NCBI GenBank assembly: GCA_026008535.1
Contig: BRKX01000009.1
Span: 35,973,001 to 36,037,000, forward strand
Length of the DNA: 64,000 bases
Source of the DNA: Perilla frutescens
Taxonomy: Eukaryota; Streptophyta; Magnoliopsida; Lamiales; Lamiaceae
Direction of reading: 5' to 3'
Position numbers and translations under genes: made by a program. Each line of letters opens with the position of its first letter. Position 1 is the first letter of the stretch. Positions 22,604 to 34,769 of the stretch are shown here, piece after piece. The notes beneath the pieces were generated by a model. The model worked only from the letters and a program-made list of their open reading frames with translations. It was not told the origin of the DNA and did no database searches.

Positions 22604-25063
22604 TAATTAACGGTGATACAGTAACCGGAGCTATTGGTTCTCATATTCCAGAATGTGATGCCACTTTAAAGCCATTCGTTGGCCAGAATTTTAAATCTAT
22701 AAACGAAGCAACTATTTTTTACAGAGTGTATGGGGAAGCAGCTGGTTTTGATGTTCGTCTTGGGTCGGCAATAAAGCATGACGATGGTGTTATCATTTGG
22801 AAGTATCTATTATGTAGTTGTGAGGGACATAAAAATTCACTTCCAGATGACGTCAACGATGATGGTAAAAAGAAGAGACGATGTAGAGTTTCAAGAAGGG
22901 TGGATTGTTTAGCTCGGTTGGTTATAAAATATGCTGCAGAACATGGATACATTGTTACTAATTTTATTGAAGAGCATACGCACCCACTAGTTTCTGATGA
23001 ATTTAAAAAATATCTAAAGGTTAACCGGAAGTTGGGAGCTGTGCATCAGAATTTCATTTTGGATTGTGCAAGAGCTAATATAGGCCCAATGACCTCTTAT
23101 CATTTTTTTAAAGAAGTCGTTGGTAGTTATTCTGAGGTGGGTTGCACATGGAATGATTATAAGAATTTTGCTCGGGATTTGCGGACGTATATTAGTGGGT
23201 GTGACGCTCAAATGATGTTGAATAACATGTTTTTGAGGAAGGAGTCATGTGATGCTTTTTTTTCGAATATTTGGTTGATAAGGATGACAATTTGAAGAGC
23301 ATTTTTTGGACAAATCCTATATCGAGACGTAACTACACCGTATTTGGTGTTGTTGTATCCTTCGATTGCACATACAAAAAATAGGTAATATGTTATACTG
23401 TTATTTATTTGTTAGAATATTCGACCTGAAATGGTAGTAGTATATTTATGATTTTTTTATTAATTTGTTTGTATACTGTAAGTTTAACATTCGAATAATT
23501 AATGTGATGCAGTATAATGTTAGGTGATTAGCAAATATTTATTATAAAATTAGCAATATATATTGTTACATTTTTAGTTATTTTTAGTTGTTATCATATA
23601 TTATTAATTTGTTAATATAGTTTGGACTAATTGTTCATACTAGGTATGAGATGATTTTTGCGCCATTTACAGGCAAAGACAACTATGGGAAATGTGTCAC
23701 ATTTGGAGGATGCTTGTTATCTGGTGAGAACCATGAATCATTTGAGTGGGTGTTTGAGCAGTTTAAACGTTGTATGGGGGGATCGCCACCAATGATTATC
23801 ACTGATCAGGATGCCGCAAAGAAGATTGCTGTTGAGCGTGTGCTTCCCGATTCGAGACATCGTTTGTGCATGTGGCATATAATGCTAAAGGTTCCGGAAA
23901 AGTCACCATCACAATTGAAGCACGGCGAAGCTTTTAAGAAGAGGCTTAATGACGTTGTGTGGACTGATATGATTGAGCCAGATGAATTTGAAGAAAAGTG
24001 GAAAGCTGTCATGGAGGAATTTGGGTTAATAGGTCATAGTTGGTTCACTTCTTTGTTCGATATTAGGAAGTATTGGATACCGGCATATTTTAGGGACCAT
24101 TCAATGAGCGGCTTGTGCAGAACTACTTCTATTTCGGAGAGTATGAATAGTTTTTTCAGTAAATATTTGAATCTTGGGTCCAATCTTGTTGAATTTCTAA
24201 TGCATTTTGATAGTGCTATAGACGCCCAAAGGAATTCGTACGAGCTTCAAAACAATTATGATTACTCGACATTTCCCCAAGTAAAGACGCCAAAGACATT
24301 TGAGAAACATGCAGCCAAGGTTTACACGACAAACATGTTCCTTAAGGTTCAACAAGAAATTGAACAATCATGTTACATTTGTAGTGTTACCAGCATGGAG
24401 AAATCTGATGTTGGTATGATATACGGTGTTGATGATGGATCTGACCACACATTCATGGTTTCGTACAATAAGGATGCAAATACTGTGGTATGCAGCTGTA
24501 AAAAATTTGTCAGAGTTGGTATATTGTGTTGTCATATTTTGCACCTATTCACCCATTTTAAGTGGGTTGATATCCCTGACAAATATATTGCTCCGCGATG
24601 GACCAGATCTGCATTGCTGAATTCTATACCAGAGTCAGGAGATGGTGTTTTGCAAAAGTGTGTTGCGTCAGATGAGAAGAAAAGAAGGATTAATAAGATG
24701 GTGTCAGATTTCTATGCCTGTGTCGGAGCTGTTGAAGGCGATGATGAGAAAACAAAATTTTTGATGGCTGGAATAAATGATTTGAAAGACGCGCTTGTGA
24801 CAGGTAGCAGTACGTCTACATATTCTACAGCGAATAAGAGAAGGTTGTTTGATAATTTTTATGGTTCTGCAAAGCCTGCTGATGTCGAGGTAAATCCACC
24901 ACTACATGTTTCAACAAAAGGAAGTGGAAGTGATGTCAAATCAAGAAAGGCGAAGGTTGTTCGTGTTGCCAATAAGCCTTTAAGAAAGTGTGGCAAGTGC
25001 GGGAAAAAAACTAATCACGATTCTAGGAATTGTCCAGATACTATGAATTGCTCGGATGTATAA
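22604..25063 (+). pseudogene. FAR1/FHY3-type MULE transposase, nearly complete, frameshifted
   Basis: After an acceptor TTGATTGCAG (22603) the frame gives a FAR1 zinc-finger region: FYRVYGEAAGFDVRLGS, WKYLLCSCEG, RRVDCLARL, and the His pair in EEHTHPL. The MULE transposase domain follows, with a first Asp in SFDCTY (near 23366) and ITDQD (23798-23812). Next are a SWIM finger (CSCKKF...CCHILH, near 24494-24545) and a C-terminal zinc knuckle CGKCGKKTNHDSRNCP. A one-base loss in a T run near 23256 breaks the frame (8 Ts; the MULE H relative implies 9), and one extra A near 23376 shifts it back. An intron 23385-23643 (GTAATA...CTAG) joins the halves. An upstream first exon is likely but not identified. 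Function in life: cut-and-paste transposition. Confidence 0.85.
23385..23643 (+). other. Intron within the E2 transposase
   Basis: Donor ATAG/GTAATATG and acceptor CATACTAG/GTATGAG join SFDCTYK... to RYEMIFAPFTG..., a junction where FAR1-family proteins read continuously through a T-Y-x-x-N-x-Y segment. The intron itself contains TTAGCAAATATT-type motif copies. Confidence 0.65.
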
Positions 25064-26109
25064 GTTTGTTTTTTATGTTTATTTTATGTTGAATTATTAT
25101 AATGTTTGACATTAAATTTTTTTATTTCGATGACATCTTTTTAGTAAAAAATTATATGATCGTTGAATTGAAAATAATAACACCGTCGAAAGTCTAAGTA
25201 ATCTGATTGTGAAGCATTTGAAATCCGCATTATAGGTATTGTATTAGCAAATATATAGACGAGATTAGCAAATATCTGAATGTTATTAGCAAAATATTAC
25301 ATGTGTTGGTATGTTTACACATATTTGTCTCGATAATAGCAAATATATGTTTGATTATTAGCGAATATTTGAAGGAAAGTTTGGGAAAAATACAGCATAC
25401 ACTTTAGCAATTTTTGTAGGATTGTATATACAGTTCCAATATGAATTTTAGCAAATTTGTATATACTGAATAGCAAAATATTATAGCCATTTTAGCTATT
25501 CAATTAACCATATATTTGATACTATTTTACTAATAATTACTAAACATATATTTGATAACAATTAACTCATTTAATTATACTGATCATTTTCAATTGTTAA
25601 TTACTAAAAATTTAAGTGACTTTTTAGTATTAGTGAATGTATTATATATGATTACGTAATATTAATGTGCGAAATATATATATACATACGATTACGTATC
25701 TTAGCATATATTTGTCTAACGGTTAGCAAACATATGTTCTAGTATTAGCAGATAATTTGTGTAGGAATTTTTTATAGTTCATGTATCAATTGTAGCATAT
25801 TTTCGCATACTTAATAGCAAAATATTATATAGATTTTAGCTATTAGGTATGTGTATCATGAGATTGGTATAAACGTTAGCAAATAGCTGTACAACTTGTA
25901 AACAAAATATTTGTTAACGAGTTAGCAAATGATATTACACAAATCAACAATATTATATTTTAAGCATAGCAAAAGAGTCCTATTCATCATATTAAACTAT
26001 ATGAATTAAAGTAAATTTGTCAAATGTGAAAGTCGTTCAAGAATCACTTTTAAATGGTAAATAATCACAAAATTTTTGGAATAAAAATAAAATGAAAAAA
26101 ATTTATGCA
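25064..26109. repeat. TTAGCAAAT-rich stretch between the two convergent genes of E2
   Basis: Contains many copies of TTAGCAAAT or TAGCAAA variants (for example near 25251, 25288, 25340, 25725, 25876, 25925), nearly all in plus orientation. From about 26590 rightward the same word appears only as its complement, ATTTGCTAA. No gene is seen here. Confidence 0.8.
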
Positions 26110-27520
26110 TCATTTAGTGTTGGAGCTTTTCATAATAATTGCGTCAATATTTAGTGGTCCGTCTCCACATGTCTTTCTGTAATGGAAGCTTGATTGCGCA
26201 ATTATACGATCCTTGTGTATGTTACTGTCAGCACTAAGGATTGCTGCATAATATTTTGCCCTAAGGTACCACATCTGTTTGTCATTGTTGTACGTGAGGC
26301 CTGAGTTCCATAAGCCTTTGTATGTTTCCATATGCCTCATTACATATTACCACAATTAATTTTATTTGTCTCATTCCTCCATGCCATTTTCAACCTATCC
26401 ATTGTCTTTAATTTCTTATCCATTGTTGTTGCAATCTTTACGTGCCCTGTAGCCCTCAGGAAGTCTTTAAAACATCGCACCTGTATTTTACAGTTTTGAA
26501 CATAATTATTCAATCATGATGCAATTGCAATAATATAAAATATCAATTCAAATATTAAACATATATTAAGCAACAATCAAAGAATTATTTGCTAATATAC
26601 AATAATATAAATTTCAACATACCATCATATTTGGAGCATTTCCATATTTTGTCAATGGATCACTGCAATCTCCATCTAATGCTGAAGAGTTATCAATAAT
26701 TTCCCCTTTCAATTTTTTTGGATCAAAACACATCAAATGGAAATGAAAGTTGTGGCAAATAGTGAAGAAGAACTGGAAAATAAAATAATAAAAAGCTGAT
26801 TTAAAAATAATATATAATAAACTAACAAACTTGTAAGGTATATATATTAATTACATATTACCATGTCTATTTTGTCCAATTGCAAACCCGACACATTACC
26901 AATCTCACTGATCAATCTATCGGCAAATGTCATAGATCTTTTAGCATAATCCCAAGTTGGCGGTGCGTCTACAATAGTACCTAGCTGTGCATAGGATAAA
27001 CAACAAATTTTTTTTAGATTTTTAAAGCGATACGATATTTTTAATATTTGAATTGACATTTTATAATTATAAATACGATTTCCATGATACAACTTACACA
27101 TATATAGGTGGTTGCAAAAAATCTACTTGTTGAGTTTGGCGCCCTCAGTTTTTCATTGTGATTCATTATTACACTCCAGACATCCAAAACCGCTGAACTT
27201 AAGTATTGGTTTGGGCAGATTGACATCAGTTCTCGCCGCCTAAATTCCATGATTGAGTCGGAATACACTACCTCATCACTGGAAAATTCAAAAATTATTA
27301 TTATCAATACAAAATTAAAATATAGCTAATATGAAAATACAATTTCAAAATAATTACGTACAGGTCAGATTCATCATTTTCAACTATCCAGTAGAATAAT
27401 TTTTTTTGCTTCAGGTCTAGCTTGCCACTAGCAAAAATTGGTATAACAATAAAGGGAGAAACCAAAACATTGGTTTTCCGTATCAAATTATTGCACCTTG
27501 TTGTCATTTTGTCATCAACC
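26110..27520 (-). pseudogene. Ulp1-like (C48) cysteine protease domain of MULE E2
   Basis: Five exons can be traced on the minus strand with good GT-AG ends: 27520-27362, 27278-27098, 26984-26862, 26772-26623 and 26480-26110. They give in order WIVENDESDL, SIMEFRRRELMSICPNQYL with SRFFATTYIC, WDYAKRSMTFADRLISE, the His box HNFHFHLMCFDP with the Asp box GEIIDNSS, and the Cys box NCG followed by MRHMETYKGLW. The end is CGDGPLNIDAIIMKSS. This is the Ulp1/SENP fold as in plant MULE-borne proteases, which in their hosts would be expected to act on SUMO-like conjugates; any role in transposition is unproven. One base is missing directly after the catalytic Cys-Gly codons (near 26351), so the chain ends there and the last 80 residues are out of frame. 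Confidence 0.82.
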
Positions 27521-28769
27521 TGTAAATTTTAAAACCAAAAGATATACTATTGTCGATAGTATGACAACAATCCCAGGTGGTTAAACTAACTTGGTTTACC
27601 ACGGTCTATACGTCGCAAGTTAATTGACTTATTACTTATTCAATATTGATAAATACACATTAATACAAAAGCATTATAATTATAACAAATGGCAAATAAT
27701 ATGTATCATTACAGCTTACAAAAAGGCAACCACGAATTTTTAGAGTGTTTATACATATTGCATCAAGCTGATAGTATACATTAATACATTAAAGTCATCA
27801 TATCCATCAAAACATATTCCATAATTAAACACAGTGACCATTACTAACGTCGCCCCATCTAACTTCCTCTTTTCCCTTTCCTTTGAACACCCTTGCCCCT
27901 GCCCCTTGCCTGTTAACATTAATAACAAAAAATTTAACTAAATAGTCCAGAAAATGAAGATGAACTGCATATAATATGGTGTGGGTTATTATATGAAGTG
28001 CTGATTATGAAAAATGAGGGTAATACCTTGTATTTTCTCTTGTCCACAGCAGTCACTCCCTTCCCCTACAATTCAAATATTTGTGTTAATAAAAAATTGC
28101 TATTAACCGTTACAAAAGTTGCTTAAATATTTAGTCAAATTAGCCAACATTTACATAAATATTTGATGAGCAATTACACATATATGTTCCTGCAAATTAG
28201 CACACACGCATATAAAAATTAGCTAAATACAAGTACGAAGTTTGATAATATATGTGGAAAGTTTAGCTAAAATCTCAATTGGAGTTTGCTAATAAGCATG
28301 CAAGTATTTGCTACATAATTAATTGACATTTGCTAAGACAATCATAACAACACCATGAAGTAATACATGTAGGTTGCAATAAATCCAAACTAGTGTTAAA
28401 TATTAACATATATTAACAAACATTTGTTGTAAAAATATGCTTATATTCAAACATTAAATTATTGATTGAAACACTAATTATCATACCTTTTTCGTGATAT
28501 CAGCAATGTTTCCAGCATTTTCAACATCTGGTGGGTTCACTCCCATGGTATCCTTCATTCGATTTTTACCAATAAATTAAATAAATATTGGAATAGTTTA
28601 TGAGCAATGTAATAAATATATATATTATAAAAAACAAATTTGAATTGTACCGCACTACGACATCCTACATCAGAGGTGTCTTCCATAATTGAACTCTGCA
28701 CATTTTTAAATGTCTCAAGTTAATGAGGAATACAATAATGTTTGCTAATTTAATTTATTATAAGTTTAC
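27521..28769 (-). other. Intron-rich linker of the protease gene with small exon candidates
   Basis: Three short stretches with acceptor and donor signals on the minus strand look like exons: 28696-28651 (contains MEDTSDVGCRSA), about 28560-28490 (MKDTMGVNPPDVENAGNIAD) and about 28067-28028 (GVTAVDKRKYK). A lysine- and glycine-rich segment at 27910-27840 may be a further exon or the 3' end of a separate transcript. Between them are ATTTGCTAA-type motif copies. Confidence 0.45.
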
Positions 28770-30709
28770 CTCAGGACGATGTGGGGTGCCATGAAGATCA
28801 GGGTTGATACCAGCCTCTTTCTCAGCCAACTCCACAGAATCACGTGCCAAATTCACTATACCATCCCATTCTTGGGTTAGACCGAGACTGAAACTGGGTA
28901 TACTACACAGCTCCTTCTGGAGCTGCTCCCTCTCAATGGCTGCTTTCTCAATCTCCAATATGGCAGCTATATGCTCTGGATTATTCCAAAAATCCATGTC
29001 ATCTTGTGTGGGGGTTGGCTGCGATGAGGATTCACCATGAATGACATTGTCTTGCCGGCTCAACATCATGCTCGCCTCAACAGTCTTACGGAAAGCAACA
29101 TTATCAAGCATTGCAGGCGGTGGCTTCCAAACTGTTTCCATTATAGTTGATAAAGCATCACCGATCACTTTGCCTTGCTTCAAAAGGCCAATGGCAACTA
29201 TGTGCATGTCTGATAGGTCATCTATCACATCTGCATTCATTGGGTTCAATTGCTTATCCTCATTTTCATTTATATCTCCACCTGCATCAGGTTTGTCTAT
29301 TGGCGGCACCGCCTCATTGACATTGACATTGACATTAGCTTCATTCTCCTGCTGCATTCGTCCAGGCACAACACCCACAACATCTTCCTCTCTGCAAGGC
29401 CCGTCACAATACCCCTGTCCAAAGCCTCCTTCAACAATCTCCATGTTTTGTCTCCTTAAAATCATCATATCTTTCCATTCCAGAATGGCTGGAATGCTCC
29501 GTGCAACCCTTCTGTATCCCAATACAACTCGATCCACATATACCAACTGTTTTTGCACAAATAAATAACAAATTAATAATTCTTTAAATTTTATTTATTA
29601 AAATTGTAATTATCAGAATACACAGGGATAATGTATATATTTTTAAGCATGAAAAAATGCTAAACTACATATAATTTATTGATAATGGTCAAACATATAT
29701 TTTGCTTAATATCATATTAAGATTAGATAGGAAAGGAAGAAACATTTGACAAACATGCATATCCACGTGGCTGTTGTGCATATATTAATTATTGGTTGCA
29801 AACTAATAATAAATGGAATAAAGTTTGGTAAAGTTGCACTTACTGTGATGAAGAGGGTAGGGCCCGTAAAATACTTGTTCGTATTCTCCTTCCAGGCTGC
29901 CGTGTGCTCTATCAAGCATTTAAGAACATGCGCACACCAATTGAATTCCGATGCTCTATCCACATCCTCAAAGCAATCCAGAATATGTGAAGGAACATAA
30001 CTGTTCCCGTAGCTCTCGATTAGACCAAAGCTGAGCAGTACCAGAAAGTGCTTTTTGAACCAAACACCACCCTCGCAATCTTCCAACATCTTAATACAAA
30101 CGTCTATTGCACGAATGCGGTTTGGTGGTCTTTCAAACTGTGACCTCCATTCTTTTATTACATCGGATGTCTCAATCAGACTTGGCTTCTCGATTTTACG
30201 CTGTCCCCGTGGAAAGCCAAACATCAACCTCACATCATCCTCAACCACATGTACTCTCCTATCAATACCTAGAATAATCTCACTTCATTTTGGATCGAAA
30301 TGAGATAGAACCCAATAAGATAACTTAGGCGGCACATCCTTAATCTGCAAGTTAAGAATGGATCCAAATCCCAACTCTCTCATAGCTTGCTTTTGTGCAA
30401 TTGTAAGTTGGCTTATTGAATTATTGTAGCGCCCCGGTCCCGAAAGACCGTGGAAATGGACGCCACAGGGGTGGGAATTAAGAAGCGGGATAGAAATGGG
30501 GTAATTTAATTAACGACGGGGTGATAGTCCAAAAGGATTAATGTTTGGAATAAAATTTAACAACCGAGTATGCCAAAGATAGGTTATGCCTTCCGAAAAA
30601 TTAGAAAGAATAACCTCTGTAACTAGAGCGAATCCCCGTTTATAACGGCATATAAGAGAAGAATGGAAGATGTAACAATTCAATAAGCCCTTTCATAGGC
30701 CAAACGGAA

Positions 30710-30810
30710 ACAAATAACCAGATACCAACAATTAATAGACCCATTCATAGGTCGACAAAAGAAACAGACACCAATATGCTGAACAAATGAAGCCCTTCCA
30801 TAGGCCAAAA
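30710..30810 (+). repeat. Short CATAGGCC/CATAGGTC repeats in the solo LTR
   Basis: CCTTTCATAGGCC, CCATTCATAGGTC and CCTTCCATAGGCC are spaced about 40-60 bases apart. Similar CATAGGTC/CATAGGCC words occur in the LARD-like 5' LTR at 13280-13430. Confidence 0.6.
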
Positions 30811-32799
30811 TGAATGATCAAATAGACATAACGAAAGACGGACTTCCTCCCCTTGGAATAATTATGTAGCTAAGCATATGATACATGTTAACTAGGAAGT
30901 CAACAAAAGTTCAGAATCAGAGAAGCAGAATCATATCAACAAAATACCAAGATTAGAGTTCTTAACATTTAGCAAAAGAATACCATAAGTGAGAAATCTC
31001 AATTCTTAACAGAATACTAACAAAAAGGGATAACGGAAAAATATGTAAATAATAATATAATGCACTCAGTGGGCAAGTTCTACAATTCAAGTTATGCAAA
31101 TCATTTTGTTAAAGTAATCTATCTGTGTTCATGCAGGTAGTGAAGCTTAGGAGGTTTAAAAGTTGGAAGCAACCTAAGTTCACCAAAACATTTTATCGTG
31201 AAGCGCTTAAGAGTATAACCCGTCACTGCCCGCAACCCAAACTACATCACCAGCGCATAACGTTGAGTATGGCCATAGTATACCCAAAGAGTATAACCAA
31301 TAAGTGTTTCATTTTAGTCTCACCGATAAGGAGTAGGGCAGGACAAACAATGCATGCATACTGTAGCTACTCACATTGACACAACGCTGGTTTATGAGAC
31401 TCCGACAACATACAGTAGCACGTAAATATTTAACACAGATAGTCACATATGCAATTTTAGCAAAGCAGAGCTTAATAACTCGAAAGATACAATTTAGAAA
31501 GATATAATAGCCCACCTTATACATACAGAAGTCCTTCCCTGGTTCCCCTAGGCTAAGATGCTCTAACCATCTCGAGATTCAATCATTCACCTTCCTCGTA
31601 AGTCACGCAAATCCTACAAGGATCGATCTTCAGCTCAGAACGACTACTATATTTTCAGAAATTAATCTACTGTAATCCGAGCTATTATTTAATTTTATTC
31701 TTCTTAGAAATAGATTGCGCGACTCTAGAGACCTCGAATATTCCAACAAAGAAGGAAATAAATTCCAAAATATTATTCTTGATTTATTGGGACCAACCGA
31801 TTTGACAGGGGTCTCTTTTCAAAACTTGCCATTTTAATCGATTTTTATCAGATTTGTGTCACGACACTTTCTAACCGTTCGGAAATTACGGAAATATTCA
31901 GGGATGATACTATATATGCCAAGACTAAAGAATGAGAATTTTAGAATTTTTCGATAATACATGCTCCTGGTATAAAAATAACTGTCTACTTTAAATAATC
32001 GAAATTATTCAAAACTCGCAACGAGATCGCGAAACTTGGCAGGCTTATAGGAAATAATATTTGGAGCAATTTTCGAGAAGAAACATTTTCGATTTGACGA
32101 CCCAAAATGGGTGAAACGGGAGTTTCGTAACAATATTCACAAATTTTAACTGAAAATGTATCGGTCTCAATCGAGCTCGATACTCATTGGATTTTCGCCC
32201 AAAAGTATAATTTTTGATAGTGCAGAAAATAAGGAATTTAATGGTGTAATCAGATCAAAGATCGAATGGCTAGAACATAAATTCGAGCTGAGCAGATTTA
32301 TAATATAATATTCGGATCCGGATTTCAAACGACGAGAAATCAAAAATCTATTCCGGTTAACTACAAGATGCAAATGATCAAAGACTATTTATAAAAAGAA
32401 GATTTCTAATACGACTATCCAGGAAGAGTAGATCTGAGATTTACATAAAATGAAAATGAGGGAAAATACTGAAAACTCACAACATCAAAAATCGGAATCG
32501 GTAGAATTAAAGATAATCGAAATATAAGCATATTTAGAACTTGAAATTTCTAAATTTATCGGTCCGAATGACCAGAATTGGAGAAAGTACCTTCTCCGAG
32601 GAATTGGCGGCGGTCACGATGATTTTCCATCGTGATCATCCTTCGTGTCATCATTTCAATCATGTATTCGTGATCTACGCGTTGACACCTTCAAAATGAC
32701 TATTTCAGAATTGAAATAGGAAACTAGAGTTGTACATTCTCTGGAAGCTGCTCGGCGTTTCGATTTTGAAAATGAATGAAAAATGAAACCTTAAGCTCC

Positions 32800-32807
32800 T
32801 ATTTATA
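32800..32807 (-). promoter_or_regulatory. TATA box of the solo LTR
   Basis: Minus-strand CTCTATAAATAGGAGC, in the same relative place as in the LARD-like LTRs. It could drive minus-strand transcription into the rest of the E2 protease gene. Confidence 0.55.
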
Positions 32808-34627
32808 GAGGAAAAATAAATAGGATAATAACGAATAAAAGAAAGAGGATAATGATGGAAAAAGAAAAGGATAATTCGAATAAGATAATCTTTTGAAAAA
32901 GAAATTGGATAATGACGGATATGCCCTTTTCTATTAAATTTATTATTTTCCAACTTAAAGTTGTGCCAAGAGTTCATTTGAACTCGAAATTTGAAATTTC
33001 AAAGGTTGGCACGATTCTTGAAATATTTTCTATCAACCCGAGAAAAATATCATAATATATTTTTAAGGCAATTTTTGACCAAATTAGATTTAACAGATTT
33101 TCCTGGCTGCGATTTTCCTTTATTTGAGTCCTTTAATGACCCAACTTATTTTCTAACTTACCAGAGGGTAACATAAGTTGAATAAAATCTTCTAAAATAT
33201 TTCGGGGTATTACAATTATGCAGCTCAAGTGGACTTGTCATGTGCTTAAGGTTTGGATAATCCTTCTTTGCACGTTTTCCCCAACGTCCTCCATGTGTGT
33301 TGTCATTTTCAGCAACATTCACATCATGTCGTGCCTTTATTCGTCTCTCATGTGTGATGTCATCCTCAGTATCATTCACATCATGTCTTGGATTTGCTCG
33401 AACTTCGCGCAATGAACCTGCAAAATAATTTAATACATATTTGCTAATCATACATATCATATATTTATTAAATATGGTATTTACATATTAGCTAATTAAG
33501 AAAGTTTTGTTCCTAAAGGTATTCAGCTACATTTCGGCTAGTTATTAGCTAAGACATATACAAAATTTTGCAACTCAGAAATAACAATTACAAAACATAC
33601 ATAAAAAGATTTGCTGAAAAATTTGCTAACCCTCATACAGAAATTTACAAAATACACACAAATTACTAAATTGAGCGATTTTTTTAACAAACCCAATTCT
33701 CAATTCATACTACACAAATCATAAAATATATCTGTTAAACACTCAACATATATTAGCTAAATATTCCACAAATAATTGCACATTAGGCCAACCAGAGATT
33801 TTCAACCATACGTAAATTTTACTAATATAAAAACAAAATTTATTCGTGTATTTTATGATAAATACTAGCAATTTATTAGCTAAATAATAAACATATATTT
33901 GCTAACTGCACTAAAGTGTCAACTATTACATATATATAATTAATTAATTTTTATTCCATCAATGAACAACAGTCTGAAGCAAACCCCTCACTCAATAATT
34001 AGCCAACAATATAAAAGAATTTGCTAACACTCACACAGAAATTTGCAAAATACACACAAAAATCCTTGTAATTCCACATTACTTGTTCAGTACTAACATT
34101 TGAATATATTCAACAAACAAATCCCTACAATATTAGCTAACTATAGGGCACACATTTGCACAACATTAGAAATATAGGTATCGAACACCCACATTAACAT
34201 GTTCCTTGAAAATTTGCACAAAATCATACAAATATTTGCTAACTATTTCAATCAAATATTCATTGGTTACAAAAAAAAAGCATAATTCCCCAAATCCATG
34301 GATCCCTAGGCTCATTAATCAACAAGAAAACTCAATACCCATAGTATTTTCCAATTACTAATAATAAATTTACAAAAAATTACATACATATTTGCTTCGC
34401 ATATCACAATAAAATGTTGTTGAAAAATTTGTTAACCCTCATACAGAAATTTACAAAATACACACAAATTACTAAATTGAGCGATTTTTTTCACAAACCC
34501 AATTCTCAATTCATAGGAGGCAAATTTCGAACATAGATCTAGCCGCGTTTATACAGTTGAATTTTTTCCCCAAAAACTCAATTCCCAAAACACATGGAAC
34601 CCTAGTTTCATTTTCATCAAACATGAA

Positions 34628-34769
34628 CTTTAAATCAGATGGAAGCTTGATATATGTCAAAATCATAAACCCATATAGCAAAATATCAAACCACATACCT
34701 TTAAATCAGATGGAAGCTTGATATATGTCAAAATCATAAACCCATATAGCAAAATATCAAACCACATAC
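34628..34769 (+). repeat. 71 bp tandem duplication at the first intron of the E2 protease gene
   Basis: The units 34628-34698 and 34699-34769 are essentially identical, starting CTTTAAATCAGATGGAAGC. On the minus strand each unit opens with the GTATGTGGTTTGATA donor region, so the donor has been doubled. Confidence 0.9.

Larger units (their letters stand above)
30425..33214 (-). mobile_element. Solo LTR of the same Ty3 lineage as the LARD-like element
   Basis: Runs from TGTAGCGCCCCGGTCC to GGGGTATTACA with the 5 bp target duplication ATTAT (30420-30424 and 33215-33219). There is no interior and no second LTR, so it is a solo LTR left by recombination. Length (2790 bp), the start CCCGGTCCCG, CATAGGCC-type repeats and a minus-strand TATA box near 32800 all parallel the LTRs at 7467 and 13077. 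It sits within a coding exon of the E2 protease gene: without it the frame joins LELHN to SISQL. Confidence 0.85.

Noticed and set aside
28804..29568. Plus-strand ORFs of 78 and 175 aa opposite the protease gene
   Set aside because: They are shadows of the minus-strand exon 29546-28770, which has the family resemblance and proper splice ends.
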